From Phoronis australis (lineage: Eukaryota > Phoronida > Phoronidae), in assembly GCA_002633005.1 (NCBI GenBank), contig NMRA01000034.1, forward strand, positions 767,766 to 831,765: DNA of 64,000 nucleotides. The letters run 5' to 3'. The position numbers were made by a program, and so were the translations under genes. Of this stretch, positions 35,501 to 50,500 are shown piece by piece (the first letter of the stretch is position 1; every line of letters begins with the position of its first letter). The notes beneath the pieces were generated by a model. It was not told the origin of the DNA, did no database searches, and saw only the letters and a program-made list of their open reading frames with translations.

Positions 35501-38500
35501 ATAACTTACCAAAAACCAATGTGTCAAGCTGCGAATTCTGAAGTTATTTTTTCTGAAGTCTGCAAAAAATGTCAGTTGTACGACAAAGTTTGTTGGCGTT
35601 TGTTAGTTTGCTTTTGGTAAATCCCCACTTGTTTACTGGTTGTACACAATAGAACTCTAGAGACAAGTAGTATCCACTGTTAAATTTCTCAACAAAAATA
35701 AGGAAATATTACAGTTAAGTTGAAGCCTTTGAGAAAAGGAAAATGTCAATTTTGACAATTAACTGTGTTTGAAATAACTACCAGGATTTCGGCAGTGTGA
35801 CTTATGTTAAAAAGCCATGGTGGGCATTCTGATGGAGAATGCATGTCAGCCTCCCTTCACAGAGGATGATCTGGCATGCTGTTTTTAATTTGTTCCAGAG
35901 AGAATATCACTGTTATGTAACTGGTGATAGGTTTCAATAACAAACCTATTAATTTGGCTATTTGGAATTAATGGGTGTCAATTAGAGAATGTAACAGATC
36001 TTTATCTGACCATGCCACTGACTGGTGTTCATTGTTAGCTAGTACATGATGGAATGCCACAGTGATATCTGTTTTGCTAACTTTTAAAGGGTTTTGGTTG
36101 AGTGACTGAACAAAGCTGCCTCTTGGTGGTGTGGAAGTGAAACCCAGTGACAGCCCAGTTAGTAGAAATTCTGCTTTGGTAAATACCACAATGTCACAAA
36201 ATGGCTTGTGTTGACAGAATGGCTTGTGTTATGATAGATTGAAGAAACAGGTTTGGTATTTAAAAACTCTCTTCATGTGTGTGTCATCATTCTGTGAAGC
36301 CTGTCTTGATGTCATTTTGGATTACTCAACTTGACTTTTTTGCACATTTAATCATCCTGATGACTGACAAGGCAGCTGGACTTTTGTTGAACTCTGGGAA
36401 GCCACTGGTCTTCTGAGTCCACCAACTGTTCACTATTATGAGTCATAGCACAGTGGCTTAATCCTATATCCACTAATCACCATCCATCATTATAATTGCT
36501 AATTAGGTCTGCCTCGGTTTGTTGTAGATGGCCAATTGTCTCTCTAAATTGGGTCATAGTTTTCTGCATTAGGCATTGATATAAAGTGTGAAATATTTCT
36601 CACTTCTTTCTGCAGTTAATGTTACTACTAACATTATTACTCTGTTATTAACATAATTATGTGGTGTACATAACTGATGATGGATGAGTTATGTGTAGTT
36701 GCTCCCTGCATAAGTGCTGTCTGGTGTTATATTGTGTAATTTGTCTTTTGTTGTATGGCTTGGCTGTCTGTCATCTGGAGTGCATACTGTAGACCTTGTA
36801 CAAGTGCAGTGGACCATTTTCCTGGTCACATAAAATTGTGCAATTTCAATACAGAATGAGAATGGTGAACATAATAGTTAAATCAATGTCTTGTGTTACA
36901 GACTGCATCTGCTGTTGTAGCATGTGCTGTAATTTGATGAATGGTAATTTCATATTTAGTTTCCTCTCCCACCAATTTCACCTCAGTATCTTGTATTGGT
37001 TGTAAAATTTCATCTAGCTTTGATGGTTTGCCAAACAGACTAAATTGATGTTTCATAAATTGGTTTATTTTTTCCTAAATATGAATATGTACTATTGGAA
37101 AGTGATAGAACTGAAAGACTCATTACTTGTATGTTTTATCATTCTGTTTGTTTCAAAAGAAAAAATCTATGTGGTAGCTTGAGGAAATGCCCAATGGCTT
37201 TAACCATCTTCATGTTTTAAGTAAACTCTTTTTTACATTCTTTTCATGTTTTTTACTTCTAAATCAGGGATCTTTTTCTAGAAACATGACTATAGGGCCT
37301 TTCATACTAACGTCGACACGTCGATGGTTTGGGGAGTTGCGGTCAGTATGAACGCTTAACTCCGGTCCTGGATCGCAGTTAACAGCTCCAGTTAACGTCG
37401 CAGTTAACAGGTGGATTTAAGACCGCAGCGTCAATGCTGCGGTGCAGTATGAACGCTTAACTTCGGTCCAATCGCAGTTATTGCCAGGTGCCACTGTTAT
37501 CGTCAACACTTACAGAGTAGTGCCGTCACTAATAACTACTTAATTTTTGCTCTAATGATAACCAGTTGATTTAAAGATGAGTTTAATGTCATTTAGCACA
37601 TTTAAATGTTCCCAAATTGTCACATTGCGTGCAGCGCTACCTTGCGATAACTTCGATGACGTCAGCGTCACCAACCCTTTACTTCGATGGTCATTAATTA
37701 ACTACCGAAGCCAGTATGAACGGTCGAGTTAACTGCGCTGTTTGCGTTGACACTCCCGCCTTATGGGGCAATTGACCTACATGACCTCAAGTCTATTGGG
37801 CAATCTGGATTACCTGTGGGTCACATTAGTTTGTCTCCCTTTTTGATTGGATTTTGAAGGGATTTTAACATGTATGATTTCCTCTGCTTCCTCTGTAGTT
37901 AACACTGCAATTCATAATTGGTGTGGATGCCTAGCTTGATGCAAGTAAGCCAAAATTGTCCCTGGTAAATTCTAAAACATGAAAACAGGTGGTGCCCATC
38001 CCTCCAAATCTCTCACTGACTGTTTGACTTGTTATGACATTTAGTGTTGTTCCTTTGTTTTGTCCAAACAAAGTAATGGATTTCACTGCCCCACCTGAAC
38101 ACTTGGTGGGGGTATTCTGGCAGTGTCAGCGTGGCAGGTCAATACACTTCCAGAAGTGAATGTGTTGAAATTGAAGTTAGGGCGCGGAAGAGACTTTTGT
38201 TTCTTTTTCATGTCGAAGTAGCCATTTTCCCGCGTGGTAGCGATAGTGACTTAATTAATCTGAATCTTTTGGTAACAATGCAGTTTTATGTTGGACAAAT
38301 GTTTAGAGCCTTCTGGAGTTCACAGGTGATATGGCTGGAGAAAGCATGGCTGCAGCTCGAAATTCCAGCAAAGAGCTTTGAGGAGTTTTGGTCAGTCTTG
38401 TAATGCCAGGATTTAAAGAGACATCGCATCTCTTAGAATAGAGTGATTAAACTACAGAATTGTGCAATTCTGAAAACTTCATTTTGCTAAAGCTTAGCTG

Positions 38501-41500
38501 GCTTCAAACAAAAAATCAAATTGGCTCTTTTTCTCTCTTGAAAGTCGGTTATAATGCCTTTCTGTGATGCAGTTCTTTTAAGTTACCAAGAACAAGAACA
38601 TCGAAACCACACGCAACTCAAAAAATGCTTCAGAATTTATTGGGGTTGGCCAACTGTAAAACGTTTGTTGTATATAGGAAGAAGAAGAAGGAGTTAGGGA
38701 TCTGAGTTTGTTGTGAAAATGGCATCCTATCACGAAATTTTACGATACTCATTTTTTAGAGTAAAAGGCCTTATGTAATTCAGTTGTTGTTTTTTAGCCA
38801 TCTTATTCGAGCGAAATGCAGCTTTGTTTAACTCCTCTTTTTTGGGATGCGAGTTGTGATTAGAGGTCGTGTCATGCAACATACATATTCAATCAATGAT
38901 GTCAGTTAACTCTGCCATCTGGTGTTGAATCCCTAAAACTAGGAGTAACTGATGTCGATACTGGAGAGGAGTTACTAGGTAAGGTGAGTTGAGATGGAGT
39001 TTCCACAGGCCACTCTTTTTTGATCGCGGGGGAAGTGAAAGCAGTTTCAGCCAGATATCAAATTGGCACATTTCACTAAAAATTCTGAACGTACTAGGCT
39101 CAGTAAATGGTACTTAATTCATTTGAAGTAGTAAGTGTTGTCAGCCGACACGGTTGCCTGTAGTGTAGTTTATCCTAAGCAGGCAGACATTTTAAGTCAA
39201 TTATTTGGTAAAAAGGCTCTATCGAGTAACTCAATCTCCTACCATCCCCATGTATGGCCTTGTAATCGCACCCTCCCACGTGTGAGAAACAACATTATGA
39301 AAACATGCATCTGTTGTCGTTATTGCTGTTTGGGATGCTGTGTTTACTATCTCTGAAGGGCTTTGATTGCAGAAGTGTGGCGCTATCTGTGTGTGTGTGG
39401 ATACCCTGTGCAGTATGATCTGTGTGAATTCTTCCAACAAATTGTCCACCAAATGTGCAGATTCCCTGTAGTTGGTAGCCATGTATGAATAGGGAATGTG
39501 AAATTCACTATTGTACAAGCCAATAACATGCTATAGCATTTTTATAACCCCTAGTCAAATTGACGTTACAGTGTGGTATGTTACTTTGGAGATATGATTC
39601 TACTCTGAAATCTTTTTGCATCTTATATCATTTCTAAACCAATTTTTTATTCTGGTCAATGAACTCACAGAGCTGCAGTAAAACAAGTTAAGAAAGACAA
39701 CCATGCTTACTTGCTTATTGTGTACGGTACTTGGGTGTCCTAATGCTGAAAACACGGAGTCCTTACTAAATTTGAGAATTTGGACGCCCTAGACCCCTTC
39801 TAGATTAAGGTCTTTTGCCTCCTTTTCTCACAAGATATTCAGCAACTGCAGAACGTATTCTGGCCAATTTTTAAGTAAAAAATGGCGGGACAGTTGGCAC
39901 TCTTGTACGAGAACCAAAAAATTGTCAACTCTTAGCTTGTGCCATAGTTTGCAATGCACCTGTCAAAGTCCTAACTGTAAAGTCATATTTGTTCTTCCAA
40001 AAAAAAAAACAACAGCACACAAACAAGCCTCTGTCTACCAGAGATATGTTGATTGGCTGTAATGACCGACTAATCACTTCCTATCTACAATACTCAGATG
40101 GTTTATTACTAGGAAGGCATTGGCTCAAATACCCAAACGTGGTTTCTGCCATTGTTGAACAATCATTTTTTCATATCCTGAGTGCACACATTGTGGTCTG
40201 AATCCAGATCTGCTATTATATCGAGATGTTGAATTTCCTCACTGCTGTTATGTTATGTTATCCATGATAATTCAGCTTATTAATCTTACCCAGTGTTACA
40301 CAAGCCTGGTATTACTAATCTTACCCAGTGTTACACAAGCCTGGTATGCAATGCATGCATAGGGCTAATTTGCATGCAAACCTGCACTTATTTAGTTAAC
40401 ATCCTACAAACACTGTCCAGACCATTGCCAGCTGGACAACAGCATATATCACTGATGAAGCTCATCTTGGTCTATTAGCCCCAGTTCAGACTAAATGTTT
40501 ATATATACAACAGGGACTGACATACATCTCTTGCAGATCTTGTGCTCCATTGCTTTCTCAGTGCTGTGCCTGTATTTAGAAGATACTGTGTGAATTTTCA
40601 ATCAATACAGTAAATGCCAAAAGTACCGTAAACTCTCACCAATTTAGGTCACAATGTGGTAGATGTGTAAATTTTATTTTCTCATTTTTTGGTGAAGGAT
40701 GCGACAGTACCAGAACGATGCTTAGCCATATCAAAAGTCTTTACTGTAGCTATTAAACAGAGAGTTTGGCGGTTATTGTGGCATTGTGGGTAAATACAGC
40801 GAGATTCGAGTGTCTCTGTTCAATACGGAATGGTTTCATTGTTGGTTAGTAAGGTTTTACGCATGGAGTTCTTCCTTGATTTTTGTTGCACTCGTAGCGT
40901 GTTGCACGCTTCATTCCAGATATAGGCCTAGGTTTACATAGCGGTGCGTGGGCTTTAATTTGAGCATTTACGATAACTGTAAGAGTTCATCTAGTGTAGC
41001 TCTTCATGTATCTGGGTCTCATTTTTGATTTGAGAGCAATTGGGTCAAGTTAAAGTAGATATCAAATGCCTTTGGTATGGTATGTGGCAATCTTAACTTT
41101 TCTACTGGAAGGTTTGCCCGTTGTTTGGCAGATTAGTCATTGCCTTGGTACACTGGTTCTTTTTCTGATTGAGTATATTTTCAAAAGACATTAATGTGTG
41201 ATTTTCATGGAATGCAGACAGACAAGACATCTTGTAAAGTTCTTAATTTCCTGCAAAATATGTATGCTATGGTCTGTTCATTGAAAACAGTTGCCCTGTC
41301 CCAGACAAATATAATAGAAATCAGCTGATTTCCTGTTGGATTAGCACTGAGTGTCAGGAATTCGAACTGTTTGGGTGAAAAAGTGGAAATGAAAGGTAAC
41401 CAGATAGGGAGATTCTAGTTTGACAGATGATTTCGTCAAACTGCCATTTGAACCTGTCAACTTAAACTTCACTTGGGATTAGATTTGGTGGAAAGCTGGG

Positions 41501-44500
41501 GCTACACCTTGATCTAAAATCCATTATAATGTATTTGCAAAGATCCGAGATCTGATTTCCTTTTCATAAAAAATTTGTTTGAGAAATTTTTGATTTTTTT
41601 CGTTTTATAGCATACCATTCGTTCCGTTTTATGTTGATGTTATGTACAGCACGGCCTCAACAAGATAGGACACAGTATGGCAGACTAGTGAACTTATGTT
41701 TTCTCAAGTGGCATCAAGTTATTGCTTAACCATTTTCAAGGTCTGTTACATAGCTACTTTAGAGATGTGAACATTTGGAACTCTGTCAGAAGTCTTTGGA
41801 AATAAATAACGGGAAATTTTGGCAATTTGGGGAGATTTTTCCATAAACGCACATGACAAAACTGAAACATTCTTTAATACTACTTGTACTTCTTCAAGAC
41901 ATTTGAATTGGGCTCACGATTGGCACCGAGATAACTAATTTGATTTTATATAAAATTTTCTGTAAGTGAAAAGGATAAATTTTTAGAATTTTGTGGCAGT
42001 TATTGCTGAAATATGTGAATTAAGTTTGAATGTTTGATTCCCTAAAACCCATCCATTCTCTATAATGAAACATCAGGGTCTTTGTATGGGGGATGATCAA
42101 AATTCCCAGTTTGAAGTGCAGTTCTACCATATACTTCTATGTTATACCAGCATTCAATGTCAACATCAATACTCCGTCAACATTGTACATGTAACTTCTG
42201 ATATATGTGGTGGTTTACAGTTCACAGATTTGTTACTGTGAAATTTGATCAATAAAGGACACAACATGGCACGCAAGTGATGTTTTATTTTCCTATTTTG
42301 CCATAGATTCATGACATCAAAACATTCATGGATTTCAGAACAGCTTTGCCATGTTAAAGTTTTGCACCACTAGAAAGCTTCCTACAAACAATATTCTAAG
42401 AAGTGGGACATGATCAGGGTACCCAATTAATGACAATTAATTCTACAGACGTTCCACTTTCATAAAATACATCATACATAGTCCGAGTTAAAATATATGA
42501 TTTTGTAGATATTTGGTTGAATATCAACCTAAGCTACGTCTAACTCCATGTTGACATTACTCTCTGACACAGCGCCACCTGTGACAGTGTGTATGTAGAC
42601 ATGGGTTAAGGTCATTTTGAAATAGCTTTGAAATAGAAACAAAGTAGAGTTTAACAACCCTGCATCCTGTCTAATTATAGCTTGCTGTTCTACATTATTT
42701 CCTGTTGCCCCTGAAGCTTGAAGAGAGTGTATTAAACCTCCGCGGTTAATTTAGGTTTAATTATCGTCTGATGGTTCTTCAACAGTTGCTGCTGAACTCA
42801 ACACATCTCAGATAATTGCATACATTTCAGGTAAACTGTTCCATACCCCAAAACATGGCAATAACATTAAAATATGACTAAAAGCTGTTCGTGATTGAAC
42901 TGATACTGTGTCATGTCCTGCTACTCAAATACTAAAATGAATTGTGAAGAAGTATTTTGTATAAGTTATCTAGTGCTGTTGAGATTTCTTGGCTATTCTT
43001 CGAAACTGGTTTGCTATATGTGTAAAAAACTATAGATTTTTACCCAGTTAAAGTATATAAGTACTGAAGGCAGGAAGCCTGTAGAATTATTTTTTACTTT
43101 TTACAAATCTGCCATTAATTGTGTCACGTGATCATGTCTTGTTAGCAAAATTAAAAAAAAGGGAAGGTATGTTCATGGCAAAACAATGGCTTCAAGAACA
43201 TGATCGAATTTCTTTTAAAATAAATTATCTAGGTAGAATTTCAAAAAACACGGTTACAGTTTTCTAAATTATCTTTTCGTTTTGTTCATCTTTTGAGTTA
43301 TTTCAAGAAAACCACAAAAGTTCCATTTTGATAGCCTCTCATGCAACATTGGAACAGTTTAAAAACAGTTCCCAATATTGTTTCGGAGAACAACGCATAA
43401 AGCATAACGTCTGAAAGTTTCATTTGAAATTTTTCAACCATTTCTGAGGTATGGCGTTCCGAAGATGACCAAATTTCTACTTTTCCACTGTCCTAAATGT
43501 AACCTTAATTCAAAGCGGTTTTTATTGAGGTAGATCCCACCTGTGTTTTTCAGTGATTCTTGTCAGTCTTACAGTTTTGGTAGTATGATGTTCTTGGGTA
43601 TTTTTTCCCTTACCTTACAGAATTTGTTGACCCCCAACCACTTAAACTAGTAAATTACTAATTACATAGTTGTACACGATTGGTTAAGTAGTTGCTGGGC
43701 TTTGTGTGAATGTGGAATGAGTTTCCTCTGTCACAGATACTGTTTATACATGATGGTTCAATCAGTAGGTCTATGCACTTGTCAATGTGTGCAGGTCTGC
43801 CTCCACAGACACTATGGTAACACTCTGGTTTGGGACAGTCTTTTAAATTTGGGACACCGAAATTCAATTTTCGTGATTCTGAATATTGGTACATGGGCGA
43901 TTTTTGGTACACTTCTTTATTTTTCTGAAATATCGCGCTGTGCGTTTTGTTTCAACAGTCTGAAAACATACTTGACAGTTAACAAGGTCATCGAAAATGA
44001 CCAGACAACATTTTGAGTCGCAATGGTGTATAATGTCCAGGTGAATAGTCACTTGTCAGTGATGGTAATTCTTGAATTTAGGATGTCCAATGTTGCCTTT
44101 TCTAAAATTTGGTACAATTCTAACCTTGAGCATAATAATTTATTTGTCATTGTTGAATGTTCTAAACTAGACAACTTCACTGTAGGACCTTTCATACTAA
44201 CGTCGACGCGTCGATGGTTTGGGGAGTTGCAGTCGGTATGAACGCTTAACTCCGGTCCTGGATCGCAGTTAACAGCTCCAATTAACATCGCAGTTAACAG
44301 GTGGATTTAAGACCGCAGTATGAACGCTTAACTCCGGTCCAATCGAAGTTATCACCAGGTGCCACTGTTATCCTCAACAGTTACAAAGTAGTGCCGTCAC
44401 TAATAACTACATATTTTTTGCTCTAATGATAACCAATCGATTTAAAAATAAGTTTAATGTCCTTTCGCACATTTAAATGTTCCCAAATTGTCACATTGAA

Positions 44501-47500
44501 AAAATCTTAGCGTTCAGCGCTACCTTGCGATAACGTCGATGACGTTAGCGTCACCAACCCTTTACTTCGATGTTCATTAACTACCGAAGCTAGTATGAAC
44601 GGTCCAGTTAACTGCGCTGTTTACGTCGACGCTCCGCTCAGGCTGGAGTTAAGTCAATATGAAAGGGCCTTGTAAGTACTTTGAAGTCAGTAAATTGGCC
44701 GGGGATACTGCAGTAAGGTTCTGACACAGTATGGTGATTAGGTTGATGGGAAAATTGTACGGTTCCATGTCCATACACTAGATGGAGTGACTGTTACATG
44801 ATCCCTGAGTCCTAATTGGTATTAATGAACACGCACCTTTCATTACCAGAAATGAAGCTCCATGAAAATGACTTTGCACTGAGTCTTGGTTTTCTAAGTC
44901 TTGTACTGGTCTTCTGTGCCAAACTATGGCATGATCACTATCTTGTTTCAACCCTAAATGTGTCAAAATTGAGGTGTGTTGTAAATCACTGGTAGTTTTT
45001 TGACAGATTATTTGCTAGGCATACAATTCTTAAGCTTTATAGATGGCTGGACCTACATGGTTGATGTCAGCTGTCAATGTGACTGTTGGGTCATAGCCCA
45101 TTTGAGTTTCTTGTTAAAAGTGGCATTGATGTTTTTGTGTTACAGCTGGCTAGTGGTTAAAAGTCTGAAACTATAAGTTTGCACTCATACTTTTCTTACC
45201 CTTTGAACTGCTTGTATATTTTGGTTTTCCTTTGTTATGAAGGTCTCACAGCTGTGCTATTAAATGTTGTGGGTTTTCTGAATCTGGGAATCTTTAAGGA
45301 AAGGAGGAGTGAGGAATTTCCTGTAGCATTTAATTATTAGTGTTGCTTCTGTGAACTGATTGTTTTCAATCAAATGGTTGATTACTGTTCTCCGTGCAGT
45401 TTTTAAAATTCTGAGCTAAGCCAAGTTTCGTAAAGCCTGTTGGATAGTCTGTATTTTCCTAGTCTACCTTTGATGCAAAGACAATCAAATTATTCTTTGG
45501 ATAACGGCAATGGCCATTCAGTGAAACTGGTTCCCGGTAGCCATTTTGAAGAGGAACCCATTTATCCCATTTTTTCCTAAATGGGCTTACAATTGACAGG
45601 AATGTTTTCAAACATGTGCAATAGGTTATACAACCTTGCCTGAGGTCAACCTATCTCATTGAAAATCTGAAGGAATTTGTATGAACCTACCGAAGACCAA
45701 AGATCACGCAACTCTGCGATGTATCGCCATTTTTATTTGCGTATCACGTGATCACACTAGCTTCCTTCGCAAGATTCTTACACGGGACAGGACTGGACCC
45801 TGGTTAGCGCCATGTCCTGAACATAAGTGGGACAAAAATCCACCTTGTTTCTTATCTCACAAAAGGTCTGTTAGCCTGGCTGTCAGCACTCTGTAGTTGA
45901 TAATATTCTGTTTACATAACATCACCTGACATGATGTAATCTTGGATTAAAAAATTACATTTATCCCTGTGTAAGAAAGAGCCTGTCCTTGCATGAGCAA
46001 GTGGTCTCCTCTCCTGAACTGGAGTGAGATTCCTTCACTTGTTTTGTCCCATGCAAATACTCCAGCTTCTAAACAAACATGGCATCAGCAAGCTATGTAA
46101 ACTTGATCAATCAAATTACAGGGCTTGAATGTGGGGATCTGAATGGCCTGGCATTCTTGTCATGAGAAATCAAGGGAATGTGATGGCTTAAGCTAGATTT
46201 TTATAGAGAAATCCTACTCTCTAGCAGTTAAATTTTTCTTCTTTTTTCATTTTGTAATACAGCAAAGTTCTATTTTCAAAATAATAAATATCGAAAAGAA
46301 TTCTATGAATTTTCTTGCTTTTTTGCTCACTTATGCCGCAGTTCTGATTTATCGATAACTTGCTTGCATGTCATATTTACATTTTTTCAAACTGGAAAAA
46401 GAACTACGCCAACATCAGGAAAAATGATCAATTACTTGTATGTTGCAAAATGATCGGATTGCTTGACTGCTTGTATGTTGCAAAATGATCGGGTTGCTTG
46501 TATGTTGCAAAATAATCATAAAGCAACTTGTGGCCAGGATCTTCTAATTTGATGGATGTTTGATTATCAAAAACCAAGAATATTAAGGCCCTTTCCCACA
46601 CAGTTAATTTCACTACAATCCAAGCTTCGATGTTAGCTGTAGTTTACCCTGAAGTTGAGCGTGAGTGTTCCCATCAACTTCGGCATTTAACTTCAGCGAA
46701 GTTATCGCAAGGCGGCGCCAATATGACCTTGGCTTGTTCAATGAGCTATGTATTATTAATTCATCTCATTGGCCCCTATATTAGTTTATATATATTTTTG
46801 TGTCCTTGGCATCAAAAATAGCTAGGACCTACCCTCTCCCACGTAGACACGAGGACGTCAACATTCAGCAGATCCGTGTAAAGGCAGTATGACGTTTGGT
46901 GGGAACTCATTTTGCGTAGACAAAACGTTCTGTGATTTTTTATTATGAAAATCCAGCAAGCACATGGACAAATTGAAACAGAATGCTTATACTGCCAAAA
47001 TAATAAATATTGGAACAAAATCTTAACAAATATTAACCAGTTACCGCTCGCTATTGGTGAACACAGTGGCACCTGCTGATAACTCCGATGGCATCGAAGT
47101 TAGGTGCTCTGATTATGCCGAAGAGTCAATGCTTCAGTGTTAAAGCCACCTCTAAACTTCAGTGTTAACTAGAGGCGCTGTTATCTCTGATAGAAGACCG
47201 AAGTTGAGTGTTCACACTGACCAAAGCTTTGGTAATACTGAAGCTTTTGAGGCTTTGGGAAAGGCCTTTTAGAATTATGGTTACCGTATCTGATACTGAA
47301 ATATGAGAATTCTGTTCGAAACCTCTAATTCCATAAAAGAAATCAGGTTCAGTAAATATCAGTTTTCCGATATCGCAGAAAAACAGGGTCTTTATGAGAA
47401 TGTGATTACTGCTTAAAAATGACTTTCAATGTAGACCACGTGAACCACTGAATATCTGTGGTGTCAAAATTTTTTTTTCTCAGATTACACGAAGGAAGTG

Positions 47501-50500
47501 ATAGTTTGCTATTGCATGAGACCATTTCATCTACTGAGCTGGTCCTCGAGCAATAACGAACTGACACTGAGCAAAGAGATCACTTTCATAAGTAAGGAAC
47601 AATAGCTGATTTTTGTAAATGGCCATGCCATATTGAAATTCACTATCTCGCTGAACGGCGATCAGGTCTTTGGTGGACAGGCGTTCACTGCTACCAGCAG
47701 ATCCCTTGTAATGCAGACGGGAGGTTTCAGTCTACAGGTTTAAACTGTGTTTAAACATCTTCCTTCTATCACAGTCTGTGTTCGAGCTTCAGCAAATAAA
47801 TGTGCTTGCCCGCTGCACCAGTTAATAGAAAATGAGACCACATCTACGTAGGGCCTATATCAGTATAGTTCTGTAGCAGCCGTTCGTTTACACAAACTTC
47901 GTTAAAAACACGACTAGATTTATTGCCTGATGATGAGACATGCAGTCTCAAAATATAGCTACTGTTTTGATTTAAATTTGTTTGTTTGTTTGTTTGTTAT
48001 GTCTCTCGGTGTGTTACGACATACCTGCACACCTGAAGAAAGAAGACTGTTCCGAAACTACGAGCGTACCAGTATCAAGCTTGCAAACAAAAATTCTAGT
48101 CCTGTTTTTAACTAAGCTAGGGCCTATATGTGAAGGTTTAATGGCCTGACCGCAATCCACTGGCCCCAGAGGACAACGACTGATCAAACGGGAAAATTTC
48201 AACCCCAGTCCATGTCAAACAGCTGAAATGAATTAATGAACTCGACCTAATCAAACAATGAGAGGGGTTGACAGTGTGCTGCTTTCACACTCTTATTACT
48301 CTGGACAGCAGCAATGTGAGAAGTTTGTTATTATGATCAGTTTTACAACGATTTGTGACCTAAATCGAAAGTTAGTTTTTTTTGGCAAAAGGCAGGTTCG
48401 TAGCTGTGTTATTGTTGTTCATCGGCATCATATATGACCAAGTGACGGGTAGACTAAAATGATTGGTCAGTGTCAGAGAAAAATAGGTGGATGACACAGA
48501 AGCAGTTTTTCTGCCAATATAAAATCTTGGTCATTGGAATCGATTGACTCAACAGGGTACTTTGCAGGTGTTCTTTTTGTGTGTTGGTAGATCGCATGTT
48601 GAATGTGAAGCTGTTGGCATTGTCTATTGAACTACCCAAGTACCTAGGGAATTGCAAATCTGTTAGATGACTAACTTGGCCTTTGTTCCAACAAGATCAT
48701 AGACCTCAGTCTGATGCTAATGCATAATGAATGCAATGGAAGAGTTCATTTACAGCATTCATGGTTTGATAAGGTTGATAACCCATCAGGCAAACATTTT
48801 GCCATAAGTTGACTGCAAATATATAGTAGGGTAGATTACATGTATCCTCCCAATTAGAACTGTGTTGTCTTTATAGGTCAAGTACACTGAAATTTAATGA
48901 TTTTGGTATCTTTGTGACCTTTCTGGTCTGGTTCAGCTAATATTTAGTCGAATTATGAAAACAATTGTGCGATCTGTCTTCACTCAAAATCCCAATGATG
49001 TAAAAGGCTGAACCTTGGTTTGACAATGTCTAATCCTTTGGTTAAACCACTTTTATAAAGGTTTGAAACAGTTTAGTACATATTTTGAATGATGGAAGGA
49101 GTTTAATTGATGTGTGCACTTTAATTCATGGGTTTGTATTAAAAATTTGCCGATGCCAAAAGTTGATTTATCCTTTTCTGCTTCAGTGTAGAATTTGATG
49201 GTCTCAGCAAACTATTTGGTGTTTAGCCTTATGTAACCCAAGCCTGTCATGCAACACAGATCACAGACTGTAGTTAATGACCAGAACAGCTTAAAAATGT
49301 TGGAATGGCCAGTGTACTCCCCACTTTCCTTTCAGTGGCTATTCCAGAGGCCTTCTAGAATAGTCCTTATCACTGCCTGTTTGTCTAAAGGTTGAGCAAT
49401 AGCCACTTTTGTTACCCACCAGTTCAGACAGATGGGCGTTTTATTACTGACTTGAGTGCATAAGGCACCTCCTTGCACCCAAATACTGCTCTCCCAGTGA
49501 TGAAAACAGGCCATTGATGTCTCAGGGTCATGAATGTCGATTTGTATTGAAAACACACAACTACTGGACAACTGTGTGTTCAGTTTTCCACTTTGTATGA
49601 AAAAAATCCGGGGGAAGGTTATTGTTAAGTATCAAAGCCAGAGTATAAAGCTTATTTGGGGGTTTTGTTGCTAGAAAAATGCCACCTGTTTTGTAGTTTT
49701 TTGTGCGGCAAAATATCTAAGCTAGAGGCATTTCTGTTCTTTGTACAAATACGGGTTCACTATGCAAATATTTGTGGTTTTCAGTGCAAGAAAGATGTGG
49801 TGCACTGACTTGAGATGTTGAATGTGTGACTCTCAACTAGTTGTGTTTCATTGGTGCTTCTTCACTGGGTTAGGACTAAAATATCTTCAGTTTGGGACGG
49901 TCTCCAAAATCTGGGGATCTGAAATCCATGGTAGAATGTAATTTTCCTAATTCTGAAATTTGGTGCAGGGTGATTTTCGCAGGTATCATATCTCTCAAAT
50001 TTAGGACTGGGGTTTTGTTTTTGCATAACAGGGTGTGAAAATAAATTTGGAAATTGAGAAAAGCAACACTGATCATTTACATTACAGTGAAACGTGTTGA
50101 TGGTGCCCTGAAGTTAGGATGCCCGATTTTGTTAATTTCTCTTAATTAGGTACAGGCTATGGCCCTGTGTGAAATAACTATTTTCCTATGCCCCAAACTA
50201 GAGAATTTTTACCGTATTTTTGCGGTGACTTACTGAAAGAACTTAATGAGATTATTCCAACTTCAACCGATGTTTTATCAAGCGTCGGTACCCTTTGCAT
50301 TTCAGATGCAGTTAACATGATTACAGGAGCGCTGTCAGTATGTGGACATTCCTTTACTGCAGCATTAAAAAGTGACTGTTGTAAGCAGGAAAGTGTCTGG
50401 ACCCCTCTGAACTCTTCGTTGGATCTGGCCCTCCTTTGAATCTTTCTTACTGTCATGTCATCACGTTTATCTTTTAAACTGGAGTCTCAACATTTTAGTC

